NCBI GenBank assembly: GCA_042091275.1
Contig: JBELHR010000010.1
Span: 4,272-68,271 of the forward strand
DNA: 64,000 nt
Origin: JBELHR01 sp042091275
GTDB taxonomy: Bacteria; Bacteroidota; Bacteroidia; Flavobacteriales; Flavobacteriaceae
Reading direction: 5' to 3'
In this document: piece after piece, positions 18,320-26,717 of the stretch
Numbering within the stretch: the stretch's first letter is position 1
Layout of the letters: every line of letters begins with the position of its first letter
The notes under the pieces: model-generated
What the model was told of the DNA's origin: nothing
Database searches by the model: none
Seen by the model: the letters and a program-made list of their open reading frames with translations, nothing else
Translations under genes and position numbers: made by a program

Positions 18320-19432
18320 ATGAACAAAACATCAAAAATTTTATTAAGTATCGTAGCAGTAGCTCTAGTATTAGTGCTTGTTTGGATCGGAAAAAAGAAT
18401 AGTAAACCACCTATCGAGTTTACAACGGAAACAGCATTTACTTCAACTATTGTCAAAAAAGCGGTAGCAACAGGGAATGTAATTCCTTTGGAAGAAATCC
18501 AAGTAAAGCCTCAAATATCTGGAATCATTTCCAAGATCTTTGTGGAAGAAGGTGCAATGGTTGAAAAAGGAGATTTGATTGCTACTATACGTGTAGTTCC
18601 AAATGTAGCTTCTTTGAATTCTGCAAAGGGTAGAGTTAAAAATGCAGAATTGGAATACAAAAATGCAAAAATCATCAACGAAAGAAATACAAAACTCTTT
18701 AAACGTGGGGTTATTGCTCAACAAGAATTTCAAGACAGCGAATTGCGTTTTAATAGCTCTAAGACTAATTTAGAAAATGCCAAAAACGATCTTGAGATTA
18801 TTGAAAAAGGATATTCTTCTGGAATGGGAGCTGCTGCCAATACAAACATCCGTGCAGAAATTGCTGGAACAGTTCTTGAAATACCAGTGAAAAAGGGAAA
18901 TCAAGTAATTGAGTCCAATACTTTTAATGACGGTACTACTATAGCAGTTATTGCAGATTTGACGAGAATGATTTTTGAAGGTCAAGTAGACGAGTCGGAG
19001 GTAGGTAGACTTCTAAAGGGAAGTGTATTAGATGTGTCCTTGGGTGCAATTGACGAAAAGAAATTTCCTGCAACATTAAACTTTATTGCTCCTAAAGGAA
19101 CAGAGCAAGGTGGAGCAGTTCAATTTAAAATTAAGGCAGATGTGCAATTGGATAAAAACTTTTATGTGAGAGCGGGATATTCAGCCAATGCTGATATCGT
19201 GTTGGAAGAACGTGTAGATGTGATGTCTATCAAGGAAGGTCTCTTGCGCTATGAGGACGAAGAGCCTTATGTAGAGGTTAGAATAGAAGACGGGACTTTT
19301 GAAAAACGTCCTTTGAAATTGGGATTGTCCGATGGAGTTAATATCGAGGTTTTAGACGGTATCTCTGCGGAGGATGAAATCAAAATATGGAATAAAGCTT
19401 CTCTTTCTAGCGAAGATCAAGCAAATAAATAA
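18320..19432 (+). CDS. Efflux periplasmic adaptor (MacA/HlyD family)
   Basis: This 370-residue membrane-fusion protein has an N-terminal membrane anchor (about 5-24), a lipoyl half-motif QVKPQISGIISKIFVEEGAMVEKGDLIATI, a coiled-coil hairpin (about 95-155), a second lipoyl half (TNIRAEIAGTVLEIPVKKGNQVIE) and a beta-barrel plus membrane-proximal domain. It would connect the upstream MacB-like permeases with an outer-membrane factor. It is the last gene of the operon; the bidirectional terminator follows about 20 nt after the stop. No TolC homologue lies in this operon. Confidence 0.92.
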   Translation: MNKTSKILLSIVAVALVLVLVWIGKKNSKPPIEFTTETAFTSTIVKKAVATGNVIPLEEIQVKPQISGIISKIFVEEGAMVEKGDLIATIRVVPNVASLNSAKGRVKNAELEYKNAKIINERNTKLFKRGVIAQQEFQDSELRFNSSKTNLENAKNDLEIIEKGYSSGMGAAANTNIRAEIAGTVLEIPVKKGNQVIESNTFNDGTTIAVIADLTRMIFEGQVDESEVGRLLKGSVLDVSLGAIDEKKFPATLNFIAPKGTEQGGAVQFKIKADVQLDKNFYVRAGYSANADIVLEERVDVMSIKEGLLRYEDEEPYVEVRIEDGTFEKRPLKLGLSDGVNIEVLDGISAEDEIKIWNKASLSSEDQANK

Positions 19433-19451
19433 TAAGTACCAAACCAAAATC

Positions 19452-19485
19452 AAAAAAGGCATTTCCCCCGGGAAATGCCTTTTTT
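19452..19485. terminator. Bidirectional intrinsic terminator between ABC operon and purL
   Basis: A perfect inverted repeat, GGCATTTCCC at 19458-19467 and GGGAAATGCC at 19470-19479, is flanked by A6 before and T6 after. It can therefore terminate transcripts from both converging units. Confidence 0.92.
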
Positions 19486-19505
19486 ATTTGTTCTAAAATT
19501 TTTTC

Positions 19506-22500
19506 TTAAGAATAATTTTCAATCCACTCTTTTGCATTGACAAAAGCAGTCAACCAAGGACTGACCTCATCCTGACGGTCTGGATAATTGGCCCAGTTCC
19601 AAGGATAAGTACTTCTTTCTATATGTGGCATCATAGCCAAATGTCTTCCGTCTTTTGAACAGACCATTGCTGCGTTGTGATCAGAACCATTTGGATTGCT
19701 AGGATAAGCATCATAAGAATAAGTCGCTGCAATCTCGTAGTTGTCTGCGGATTTGGACATTTCAAATTTCCCTTCTCCATGAGATATCCAAACCCCAAGT
19801 TCAGCACCCTCTAAGGAGGAGAGCATCACCGAATTGTTTTTTTGAATATTTACGGAAGTAAATGCCGATTCGTGTTTTTGAGAATTGTTATGTCTCATTT
19901 TTGGATGAACATCCATCTCAGGGTAGATCAAATCTAACTCCATAAACAACTGACAACCATTACATATTCCAACCGATAAGGTGTCTTTTCTCTTAAAAAA
20001 GTTTAAAAGAGCCTTACGCGCTTTTTCATTGTATTTAAATGCACCTGCCCATCCCTTGGCAGAACCTAATACATCTGAGTTAGAGAATCCACCAACAGCT
20101 CCTAAAAACTGAATGTCTTCCAGATTCTCTCTCCCTGAAATCAGATCTGTCATGTGAATATCTTTTACTTCAAATCCCGCATTGTAAAGTGCATTGGCAA
20201 GTTCTCGTTCTGAATTGGATCCTTTTTCGCGAATTACTGCTGCAAGTGGCTTTTTAGCATCCTTGTTCAAGTTTGGAAGTAAACCGGTAAAATCTTTTGG
20301 GAATTTAAATTCTAAACCTTGATTCTTATAGTTTTTAAATCGTTCATCAGCCAATCCGTTTGCAGTTTGTTTACGATCTAAAAGCAAAGAAGTTTCATAC
20401 CAAACATCTCTTAGGCTCGCTATATCAAATTGCTTGATGCTGCCTTTAAACTCGACTTGTAAACTTCCAGAGTCATTTACCGAACCAATTTTATGAGCGC
20501 TAACTCCTGCAGAGGCGAAGGATTCTATTATTCCGTCCTTAGGAGCTTGGAAAATAAGACCATTATTCTCGGCAAATAGAACCTCTGTCAAACTATTGTC
20601 CGCAAAAAAGCTCAGATCTACAGATGCTCCAATATTTGGGTTTGCGAAACAAAGTTCTAATAGACTTGTCACAAGACCACCGGAGGCAACGTCGTGTCCA
20701 GCGTAAATAAAATCTTTTTTGATTAAGGATTGCAGGGTATTAAATGCAGATTTTACAGCTTGGGCATCCGCTATACCAGGAACTTCCTCTCCAATTTTAT
20801 TGAGAACTTGAGCTAGTGAAGATCCTCCGAGAACTGCTTTGTTTCCGCTTAAGTTGATATAGTATATAGAAGTGTTTTCCTTTACTACAAAATTAGGCTC
20901 AACTACTTTATTTATGTCAGAACAATGTCCTGCAGCGGATATAATCACAGTACCTGGAGACAAAACTTGCTTGTCCGGATACTTTTGTTTCATCGAAAGA
21001 GAATCTTTTCCTGTAGGAACATTGATTCCCAAAGCAATAGAGTAGTCAGAAACGGACTTTACCGCTTTGTACAATCTCGCATCTTCTCCCTCGTTATTAC
21101 AAGGCCACATCCAGTTCGCTGAAAGAGATACGGATTTTAATTGAGCATCTAAAGGAGCCCAAACCATATTGGTTAAAGCTTCTGTGATTGCCATTTTAGC
21201 ACCTTCGCTTTCATCGATAAGAGAGGCAATCGGCGCATGTCCTATTCCCGTTGCTATACCTTCTTTTCCTTTATAATCTATAGCCATTACTCCGACATTG
21301 TTCAAAGGAAGTTGGAAAGCACCAGTAGTTTGCTGCTTAGCGACTAATCCTCCTACACAGCGATCTACTTTATTTGTCAACCAATCTTTACAAGCTACTG
21401 CCTCCAAGCGCAAAACGCTATTTAAGTAAGTGTCTATTTGATTATCTTCTGTTTGCAAAGAACTATAATCCGGTGTAACGGTCTTGTCGTTCATAACGGT
21501 TTGAGGAGAACTACCAAAGAGGTCTTCCATACCCAAATCCATAGGTTTTTCTTTTGTTGTTTTGGATTCAAAAGTAAAACGGTTATCCGATCTTACTTCA
21601 CCAACTTTATAAATAGGTGCCCGCTCTCGCTCGGCAACCTTAGCCAAAAAGGCATAATCTTCATCTTTGAGAACCAATCCCATTCTCTCTTGAGATTCGT
21701 TACCAATCAATTCTTTGGCAGATAGGGTAGGGTCTCCAACAGGTAATTTATCCAAATCGATAAGTCCACCTGTTTCCTCAACCAATTCCGAAAGACAATT
21801 TAAATGTCCTCCAGCACCGTGATCGTGTATAGAAACAATAGGATTTTTTCCTTGTTCTACCATGGCGCGAATTGCATTGGCGACTCTCTTTTGCATTTCT
21901 GGATTAGAACGCTGTACTGCGTTTAATTCGATAGCATTTGACATTTCTCCAGTGTCCGCAGAAGAAACTGCTGCACCACCCATTCCAATTCTGTAATTAT
22001 CTCCTCCCATGATGACAATAGCATCACCGGTCTCTGGCTCATCTTTGAGAGCTTCTTGTTCTATCCCGTAACCAATTCCACCGGCTTGCATGATTACTTT
22101 ATCAAATCCTAGTAGTTTTGCATCTTCTTTGTGCTCAAAGGTCAAAACAGAACCTGTAATCAAGGGCTGACCAAATTTATTTCCAAAATCGGAAGCTCCA
22201 TTAGAAGCCTTGATCAATATATCCATAGGGGTTTGATAGAGCCACTCTCTTTCGTCAAAAGCTTTTTCCCACGGTCTGTTTTCCGCCAGTCTTGAGTAAG
22301 AAGTCATGTAAACTGCTGTACCTGCTAAGGGTAAAGAACCTTTACCTCCAGCTAACCTATCTCTAATCTCTCCTCCAGAACCAGTAGCAGCACCGTTAAA
22401 AGGCTCTACAGTGGTTGGGAAATTATGGGTTTCCGCTTTTAGAGAAATCACGGAATCTACCTCCTTGGTATCATAAAAATCCGCTTTATCTGCTGATTTT

Positions 22501-23168
22501 GGGGCAAATTGCGTCATTTTTGGACCTTTTAAAAAGGCCACATTATCTTTATAGGCAGAAACAATAGTATTCGGGTTTTCTGCTGCAGTTTTCTTGATTA
22601 ATTTAAATAGAGAAGTTGGCATAGTTTCCCCATCGATAACGAAACTTCCGTTAAAAATCTTATGTCTACAATGCTCCGAATTGATTTGAGAAAATCCAAA
22701 AACCTCAGAATCCGTAAGATTTCTTCCAATTTTGACAGCGAGTTCCTTTAAATAATCGATTTCTTCGCTGCTCAAAGCCAAACCTTCTCTCTCGTTAAAA
22801 CCTGCGATATCTTCAATATCTAAAACCTTTTCAGGAAGAATATCTACCTGAAAGACCTCTTGATTTAGACCGTTAAATTTCATTTTGAGCATAGGATCAA
22901 AATCACTGAAACCCTCTTGAACTTCTGTAAATTCTTCTATTCTTAAAATTCCTGTAACCCCCATATTTTGGGTGATTTCCACGGCATTTGTACTCCACGG
23001 ACTAACCATTTCTTTGCGGGGACCAATAAAGTTTCCAGCCAATACTTCAGACGAAACATATTTTGCTCCGGCAAATAACCATTCTAATTTGTCAATCGTT
23101 TCTGTACTTAAATCACTGTTGGTTTTAAGGGCAAAAACTTGCTTATCTCGCTGAAAAAAACGAATCAT
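19506..23168 (-). CDS. purL: Phosphoribosylformylglycinamidine synthase, single-chain
   Basis: This 1220-residue large-form FGAM synthase catalyses the fourth step of purine synthesis, converting FGAR, ATP and glutamine to FGAM. The N-terminal PurS-like domain comes first, then two AIRS-type halves (SEHCRHKIFNGSF, LKAETHNFPTTVEPFNGAATGSGGEIRD; GKDSLSMKQ, AGHDVASGGL). The C-terminal class I glutaminase domain has nucleophile C1069 in GICNGCQLF and a late PHIERSTYPWNW. The single-chain form is the one expected in Bacteroidota and Proteobacteria. It stands alone, with convergent neighbours. Confidence 0.97.
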   Translation of the reverse strand: MIRFFQRDKQVFALKTNSDLSTETIDKLEWLFAGAKYVSSEVLAGNFIGPRKEMVSPWSTNAVEITQNMGVTGILRIEEFTEVQEGFSDFDPMLKMKFNGLNQEVFQVDILPEKVLDIEDIAGFNEREGLALSSEEIDYLKELAVKIGRNLTDSEVFGFSQINSEHCRHKIFNGSFVIDGETMPTSLFKLIKKTAAENPNTIVSAYKDNVAFLKGPKMTQFAPKSADKADFYDTKEVDSVISLKAETHNFPTTVEPFNGAATGSGGEIRDRLAGGKGSLPLAGTAVYMTSYSRLAENRPWEKAFDEREWLYQTPMDILIKASNGASDFGNKFGQPLITGSVLTFEHKEDAKLLGFDKVIMQAGGIGYGIEQEALKDEPETGDAIVIMGGDNYRIGMGGAAVSSADTGEMSNAIELNAVQRSNPEMQKRVANAIRAMVEQGKNPIVSIHDHGAGGHLNCLSELVEETGGLIDLDKLPVGDPTLSAKELIGNESQERMGLVLKDEDYAFLAKVAERERAPIYKVGEVRSDNRFTFESKTTKEKPMDLGMEDLFGSSPQTVMNDKTVTPDYSSLQTEDNQIDTYLNSVLRLEAVACKDWLTNKVDRCVGGLVAKQQTTGAFQLPLNNVGVMAIDYKGKEGIATGIGHAPIASLIDESEGAKMAITEALTNMVWAPLDAQLKSVSLSANWMWPCNNEGEDARLYKAVKSVSDYSIALGINVPTGKDSLSMKQKYPDKQVLSPGTVIISAAGHCSDINKVVEPNFVVKENTSIYYINLSGNKAVLGGSSLAQVLNKIGEEVPGIADAQAVKSAFNTLQSLIKKDFIYAGHDVASGGLVTSLLELCFANPNIGASVDLSFFADNSLTEVLFAENNGLIFQAPKDGIIESFASAGVSAHKIGSVNDSGSLQVEFKGSIKQFDIASLRDVWYETSLLLDRKQTANGLADERFKNYKNQGLEFKFPKDFTGLLPNLNKDAKKPLAAVIREKGSNSERELANALYNAGFEVKDIHMTDLISGRENLEDIQFLGAVGGFSNSDVLGSAKGWAGAFKYNEKARKALLNFFKRKDTLSVGICNGCQLFMELDLIYPEMDVHPKMRHNNSQKHESAFTSVNIQKNNSVMLSSLEGAELGVWISHGEGKFEMSKSADNYEIAATYSYDAYPSNPNGSDHNAAMVCSKDGRHLAMMPHIERSTYPWNWANYPDRQDEVSPWLTAFVNAKEWIENYS

Positions 23169-23268
23169 TTTATAAAATTTTAAGGTCTCTATTTAACGCC
23201 CCGAAGTTACGAAAATTGTTTAGTTGAGCCACCTGAGATTTAAAATTTTACAAGAGGGATAAAATAGC

Positions 23269-23276
23269 TACTTTTG
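23269..23276 (+). promoter_or_regulatory. -7 box adjacent to the methyltransferase start
   Basis: TACTTTTG, a perfect TAnnTTTG match, ends 4 nt before the ATG at 23281. A leaderless or near-leaderless message is implied. No TTG -33 box is clear. Confidence 0.45.
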
Positions 23277-23280
23277 CCCC

Positions 23281-24444
23281 ATGGATGTATACCGACAAAT
23301 TGTTCAAAAATGGGCAGAATACTTTGAGTCAAATAACTTTGTGAAATTGACGTTGAGTAAGCCGATTAGTAAATCTTCTGCGCTCAAGAATGTATATATA
23401 AGAAAAACCCAAATCAAGGGAGAGACCAGTCTGCAATGGACCTTTCGTTACAAGACTCAAGACATCACAAAGAATTACAATTGGGAGGAGTCTGTGGAAC
23501 AGCTAACTTCTCTTTTAGAGGAACAATTTAGGGCGGTTAGTTTATTTTCTCTAGAAGAAGACGCTCAATTTTTAATTTCTAAAAAAGGTAAATTGAGTAG
23601 TAGAACAGCTGCGCCTACTTTTAAAGAAATTCCACCTGAGGTAAACGATCGTCAAAAAGAAAAGAGACTGAGCCTAGACAAGCCTTTTTTATTCCATCTG
23701 GGAATTACGGATGAGATGGGTAATTTGATTCCTAAAATGGCGGACAAATATCGTCAAATAAATAAATATTTGGAGATCGTTGAAGGCCTATTGGGGCAGG
23801 CAAATCTCTCCGAGAAGTCCAATGTGGTCGATATGGGATCTGGCAAGGGATACCTGACTTTTGCGCTTTACGATTACTTGGTCAATACCTGTGAGATGGA
23901 TATAGAAATGTTCGGTGTCGAGTTGCGCGAAGAGTTGGTTGATTTTTGTAATGATGTTGCTCAGAAATGCGATTTTGATAACTTGAGTTTTGTCGCAGAG
24001 CGCATTGAAAATTTTGAATTGGAGAAAATTGATATTTTAATTGCCTTGCACGCTTGTGATACGGCTACTGACGATGCTTTATTTAAAGCAATTCAGGCAA
24101 AGTCCTCTTTGATTATTTGTGCTCCTTGCTGTCACAAACAATTGCGTCAACAAGTAAAAGGAGTGGAGCAAGAGGATCCACTTTTGAAATTTGGGATTTT
24201 CAAGGAACGCACTTTTGAAATGTTAACCGATACGATTCGTGCTATCCTGCTGGAGAAGGAGCAATACAAAACCAAAATTTTTGAGTTTGTTTCCAACGAG
24301 CATACGAGAAAAAATATAATGATGGTAGGGGTAAAGACTAGGAAAAAAGCAAACCTACAAGCCTTAGAAGAAAAGCTGAGCTCCCTAAAGGATCACTACC
24401 AATTGGCATATCACTATCTAGAGAAAAAGATTCAAGAGCGTTAA
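23281..24444 (+). CDS. SAM-dependent methyltransferase (Methyltransf_32-like)
   Basis: This 387-residue protein has a unique N-terminal region (about 1-165) and a Rossmann methyltransferase domain with motif I VVDMGSGKGYLTFALYD (D184-G190 core). Later HACDT (257-261) and APCCHKQLR (281-289) are characteristic of the METTL25/GSTCD-like Methyltransf_32 group. The substrate is unknown; a protein or RNA substrate is the usual guess for this family. It shares the TTAA tetranucleotide with the convergent epimerase, each gene using it as stop codon. Confidence 0.82.
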   Translation: MDVYRQIVQKWAEYFESNNFVKLTLSKPISKSSALKNVYIRKTQIKGETSLQWTFRYKTQDITKNYNWEESVEQLTSLLEEQFRAVSLFSLEEDAQFLISKKGKLSSRTAAPTFKEIPPEVNDRQKEKRLSLDKPFLFHLGITDEMGNLIPKMADKYRQINKYLEIVEGLLGQANLSEKSNVVDMGSGKGYLTFALYDYLVNTCEMDIEMFGVELREELVDFCNDVAQKCDFDNLSFVAERIENFELEKIDILIALHACDTATDDALFKAIQAKSSLIICAPCCHKQLRQQVKGVEQEDPLLKFGIFKERTFEMLTDTIRAILLEKEQYKTKIFEFVSNEHTRKNIMMVGVKTRKKANLQALEEKLSSLKDHYQLAYHYLEKKIQER

Positions 24445-25436
24445 ATCGCTTTATCCTTGTTTTTCAACCAAATATAGGTCTCTTTTAAACCTTGTTCAAG
24501 GGATCGGTATCGGTAGCCAAGTTCTCGTTCGGCCTTTTGACTAGAAGCTTTCCAGTTGTAAAATAGTTTTCTAGCAACACCAGGCATAATAAGGGGTTTC
24601 ATCCCAAACGTGTCTGCTAAAAACCCAAAAATCTTAGCGACAAAAGCAATGAGACCAAGAGGGATGTGATAAATTTTAAAGTGAACACCAGCTACCTTAT
24701 CAATGATTGCAAAGAACTGATTGTAATTCGCATTTTCACCACCCAAAATATAGCGTTGACCAGATTTTCCTTCTTCCAAAGCCAAAATCATTCCCTTTGC
24801 AACGTCTTCTACAAAAACAAAACTTCCGTATTGATCTCCGGATCCCGGTATAAATTTCCAATTGCCTTTGAGGTATTTATCCATCATCAAAACTGTTGAA
24901 TTGGACTCTCCAATTTCTCCAGGACCATAAACGCGGCAAGGGTTAACAGTTATAATTTCTAAACCTTTTTCGCAGTAGTCTAAGGCAATTTTTTCCACTG
25001 CAGCTTTGGAAGCTTCATATTCGAAAAAATAATCAATTTCTCTTGGAGTATTTTCGTCAGAGGGTTTATCTGTCGACGGTGGAATGGTTCCTGCTGTAGA
25101 GGTGTTTACAACACGCTTAATACCGAGTTCTAAGGCTATATCAAACAGGTTTGTACTTCCTCCTATATTCACTCTATTAAACAATTCAGGATCTTTGGCC
25201 CATTGTTTCGCCACTCCAGCTAGATGAATTATCGAATCACAGCCTATGGCAGCTCTTGCGATATCTTCTTTAGATTCTAGGGAGCCCTTGAAAAGAAACA
25301 AGTTCTCGTTTTTAATAGACTCTAACTTTTCTGATTTTCTGTAAAGAGCGTGTACTCTATAGCCTTGTTCGAGCAACATGTCAACCAAGTGAAGGCCAAT
25401 AAAACCGGAGCCTCCTGTCAAAAGAACTTTTTTCAT
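24441..25436 (-). CDS. NAD-dependent epimerase/dehydratase family protein
   Basis: This 331-residue extended-type short-chain dehydrogenase has the nucleotide-binding GGSGFIG (8-14), HLAGVA, S113/T114 in NTSTAG and the active-site Y140-x3-K144 (YEASK), followed by NPCRVYGPG. It resembles the dihydroflavonol-reductase-like branch rather than GalE; the substrate is unknown. It is 1 nt downstream of the rsmB stop region on the same strand, so the two form an operon. Its stop codon is shared with the convergent methyltransferase. Confidence 0.85.
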   Translation of the reverse strand: MKKVLLTGGSGFIGLHLVDMLLEQGYRVHALYRKSEKLESIKNENLFLFKGSLESKEDIARAAIGCDSIIHLAGVAKQWAKDPELFNRVNIGGSTNLFDIALELGIKRVVNTSTAGTIPPSTDKPSDENTPREIDYFFEYEASKAAVEKIALDYCEKGLEIITVNPCRVYGPGEIGESNSTVLMMDKYLKGNWKFIPGSGDQYGSFVFVEDVAKGMILALEEGKSGQRYILGGENANYNQFFAIIDKVAGVHFKIYHIPLGLIAFVAKIFGFLADTFGMKPLIMPGVARKLFYNWKASSQKAERELGYRYRSLEQGLKETYIWLKNKDKAI

Positions 25437-25437
25437 A

Positions 25438-26646
25438 TTATTCGGTGCGTTCTAAAAGTGCCATGTAAAATCCATCAAAACCGGACTTACTCGGGGAAAC
25501 TTTTATATCCTCATGTAATTTAAAATTCTTGTTGTTTTCCAAAAATATAGCGACCTGATCTTCGTTCTCCGAAGGCATTATAGAACAAGTAGCATAAACC
25601 ATAAGGCCATTTACTTTTAACATCGAACTGTAACGGTCTAGAATATCTGCCTGTGTCTTTTTAATATTTTCGACAAATTCAGCCTGTAATTTCCATTTAG
25701 AGTCGGGATTCCTTTTTAGAACTCCAATACCGGAACAGGGCGCATCAATTAAAATACGATCTGCTGAATTCTTTAATTTTTTTATGGATTTAGTTCCCTC
25801 AATTACGCGGTTTTGAACATTGTGAACTCCCGCGCGTTTGGCGCGTTTCTTTAGCTCAGCGAGTTTTCCGCCATAAATATCCATAGCGATTAGTTGCCCT
25901 TTGTTTTCCATCTGAGCAGCTAGGTGAAGTGTTTTTCCTCCGGCTCCTGCACAAGTGTCTATCACGCGCATTCCCGGTTCAACTTTTAAGAAAGGAGCTA
26001 CCAATTGAGAGGAAGCATCTTGAACTTCAAATAGACCTTTTTTAAAGGCGCTAGAGATAAAAACATTTTGTCTCTCGTTCAAAACCAAAGCGTCGGGGTG
26101 GGTCTTGAGTTCGGTGGTTTCTATTCCCTCTTCCTCCAAAAGACTGTGCAATTTTGCTCTAGTCACTTTGAGGGTGTTGGTCCTTAGAACAACAGGTGCT
26201 TTTTGATTTAGAGCAGTGAGCTCAGTAGCCCATTGTTTTTCCCCTAATTCTTTAACCCCCATTTCATCGAGCCAATCTGGAATCGATTCTGCAATTTTTC
26301 GAATGTTCTTTACTTTGTCCATTCCACCGCGAATCCTTCTTTCTGGCACTTGGCCGATCTGCGGCCAATCCGGCAGGTCAATACCGTGAAGAACCGCCCA
26401 AACCACAAAGTTTTTCCACAAATTCTCTCTAGTATAATGGTCCTTTGTACCTGCTATTTCGTTGTATAGACGCTTCCATCTAACCATATCGTATATGGTC
26501 TCGGCAACAAATTTTCTATCTCTTACTCCCCAACGTTTATCTCTTTTCAAGGCGTGTTGAACCACCTTATCGGCGTAAAGACCTTCGTTGTAAATATCAT
26601 TTAGGGAATCAATAACGGTAAAAACCAAATTTCTATGTAATCTCAT
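25438..26646 (-). CDS. rsmB: 16S rRNA (cytosine-C5) methyltransferase, RsmB/Sun family
   Basis: This 402-residue RNA m5C methyltransferase has an N-terminal NusB-like RNA-binding region (about 1-140), the SAM site VIDTCAGAGGKTLHLAA (228-244), and both family cysteines: C304 in DAPCSGIGVLKR and C354 in YATCSIMPSE. Assignment to RsmB rather than RsmF rests on the NusB-like N-terminus; it is not certain. A TATCTTTG box lies 17 nt upstream, facing the recG promoter in a 71-bp divergent spacer. Confidence 0.85.
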   Translation of the reverse strand: MRLHRNLVFTVIDSLNDIYNEGLYADKVVQHALKRDKRWGVRDRKFVAETIYDMVRWKRLYNEIAGTKDHYTRENLWKNFVVWAVLHGIDLPDWPQIGQVPERRIRGGMDKVKNIRKIAESIPDWLDEMGVKELGEKQWATELTALNQKAPVVLRTNTLKVTRAKLHSLLEEEGIETTELKTHPDALVLNERQNVFISSAFKKGLFEVQDASSQLVAPFLKVEPGMRVIDTCAGAGGKTLHLAAQMENKGQLIAMDIYGGKLAELKKRAKRAGVHNVQNRVIEGTKSIKKLKNSADRILIDAPCSGIGVLKRNPDSKWKLQAEFVENIKKTQADILDRYSSMLKVNGLMVYATCSIMPSENEDQVAIFLENNKNFKLHEDIKVSPSKSGFDGFYMALLERTE

Positions 26647-26663
26647 AACTCTTTGAATTGGGG

Positions 26664-26671
26664 CAAAGATA
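26664..26671 (-). promoter_or_regulatory. -7 promoter box of rsmB-like gene
   Basis: TATCTTTG on the minus strand, a perfect TAnnTTTG match, ends 17 nt before the ATG of the methyltransferase gene. Confidence 0.55.
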
Positions 26672-26694
26672 GTCCAAAAACAGACATTTTAACT

Positions 26695-26702
26695 ATATTC
26701 GT
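26695..26702 (+). promoter_or_regulatory. Probable -7 box of recG
   Basis: TATATTCG, one base off TAnnTTTG, ends 15 nt before the TTG start of recG. It lies about 24 nt from the rsmB box on the other strand, so the two promoters overlap back to back. Confidence 0.4.
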
Positions 26703-26717
26703 CTTAAAATTGAAATC

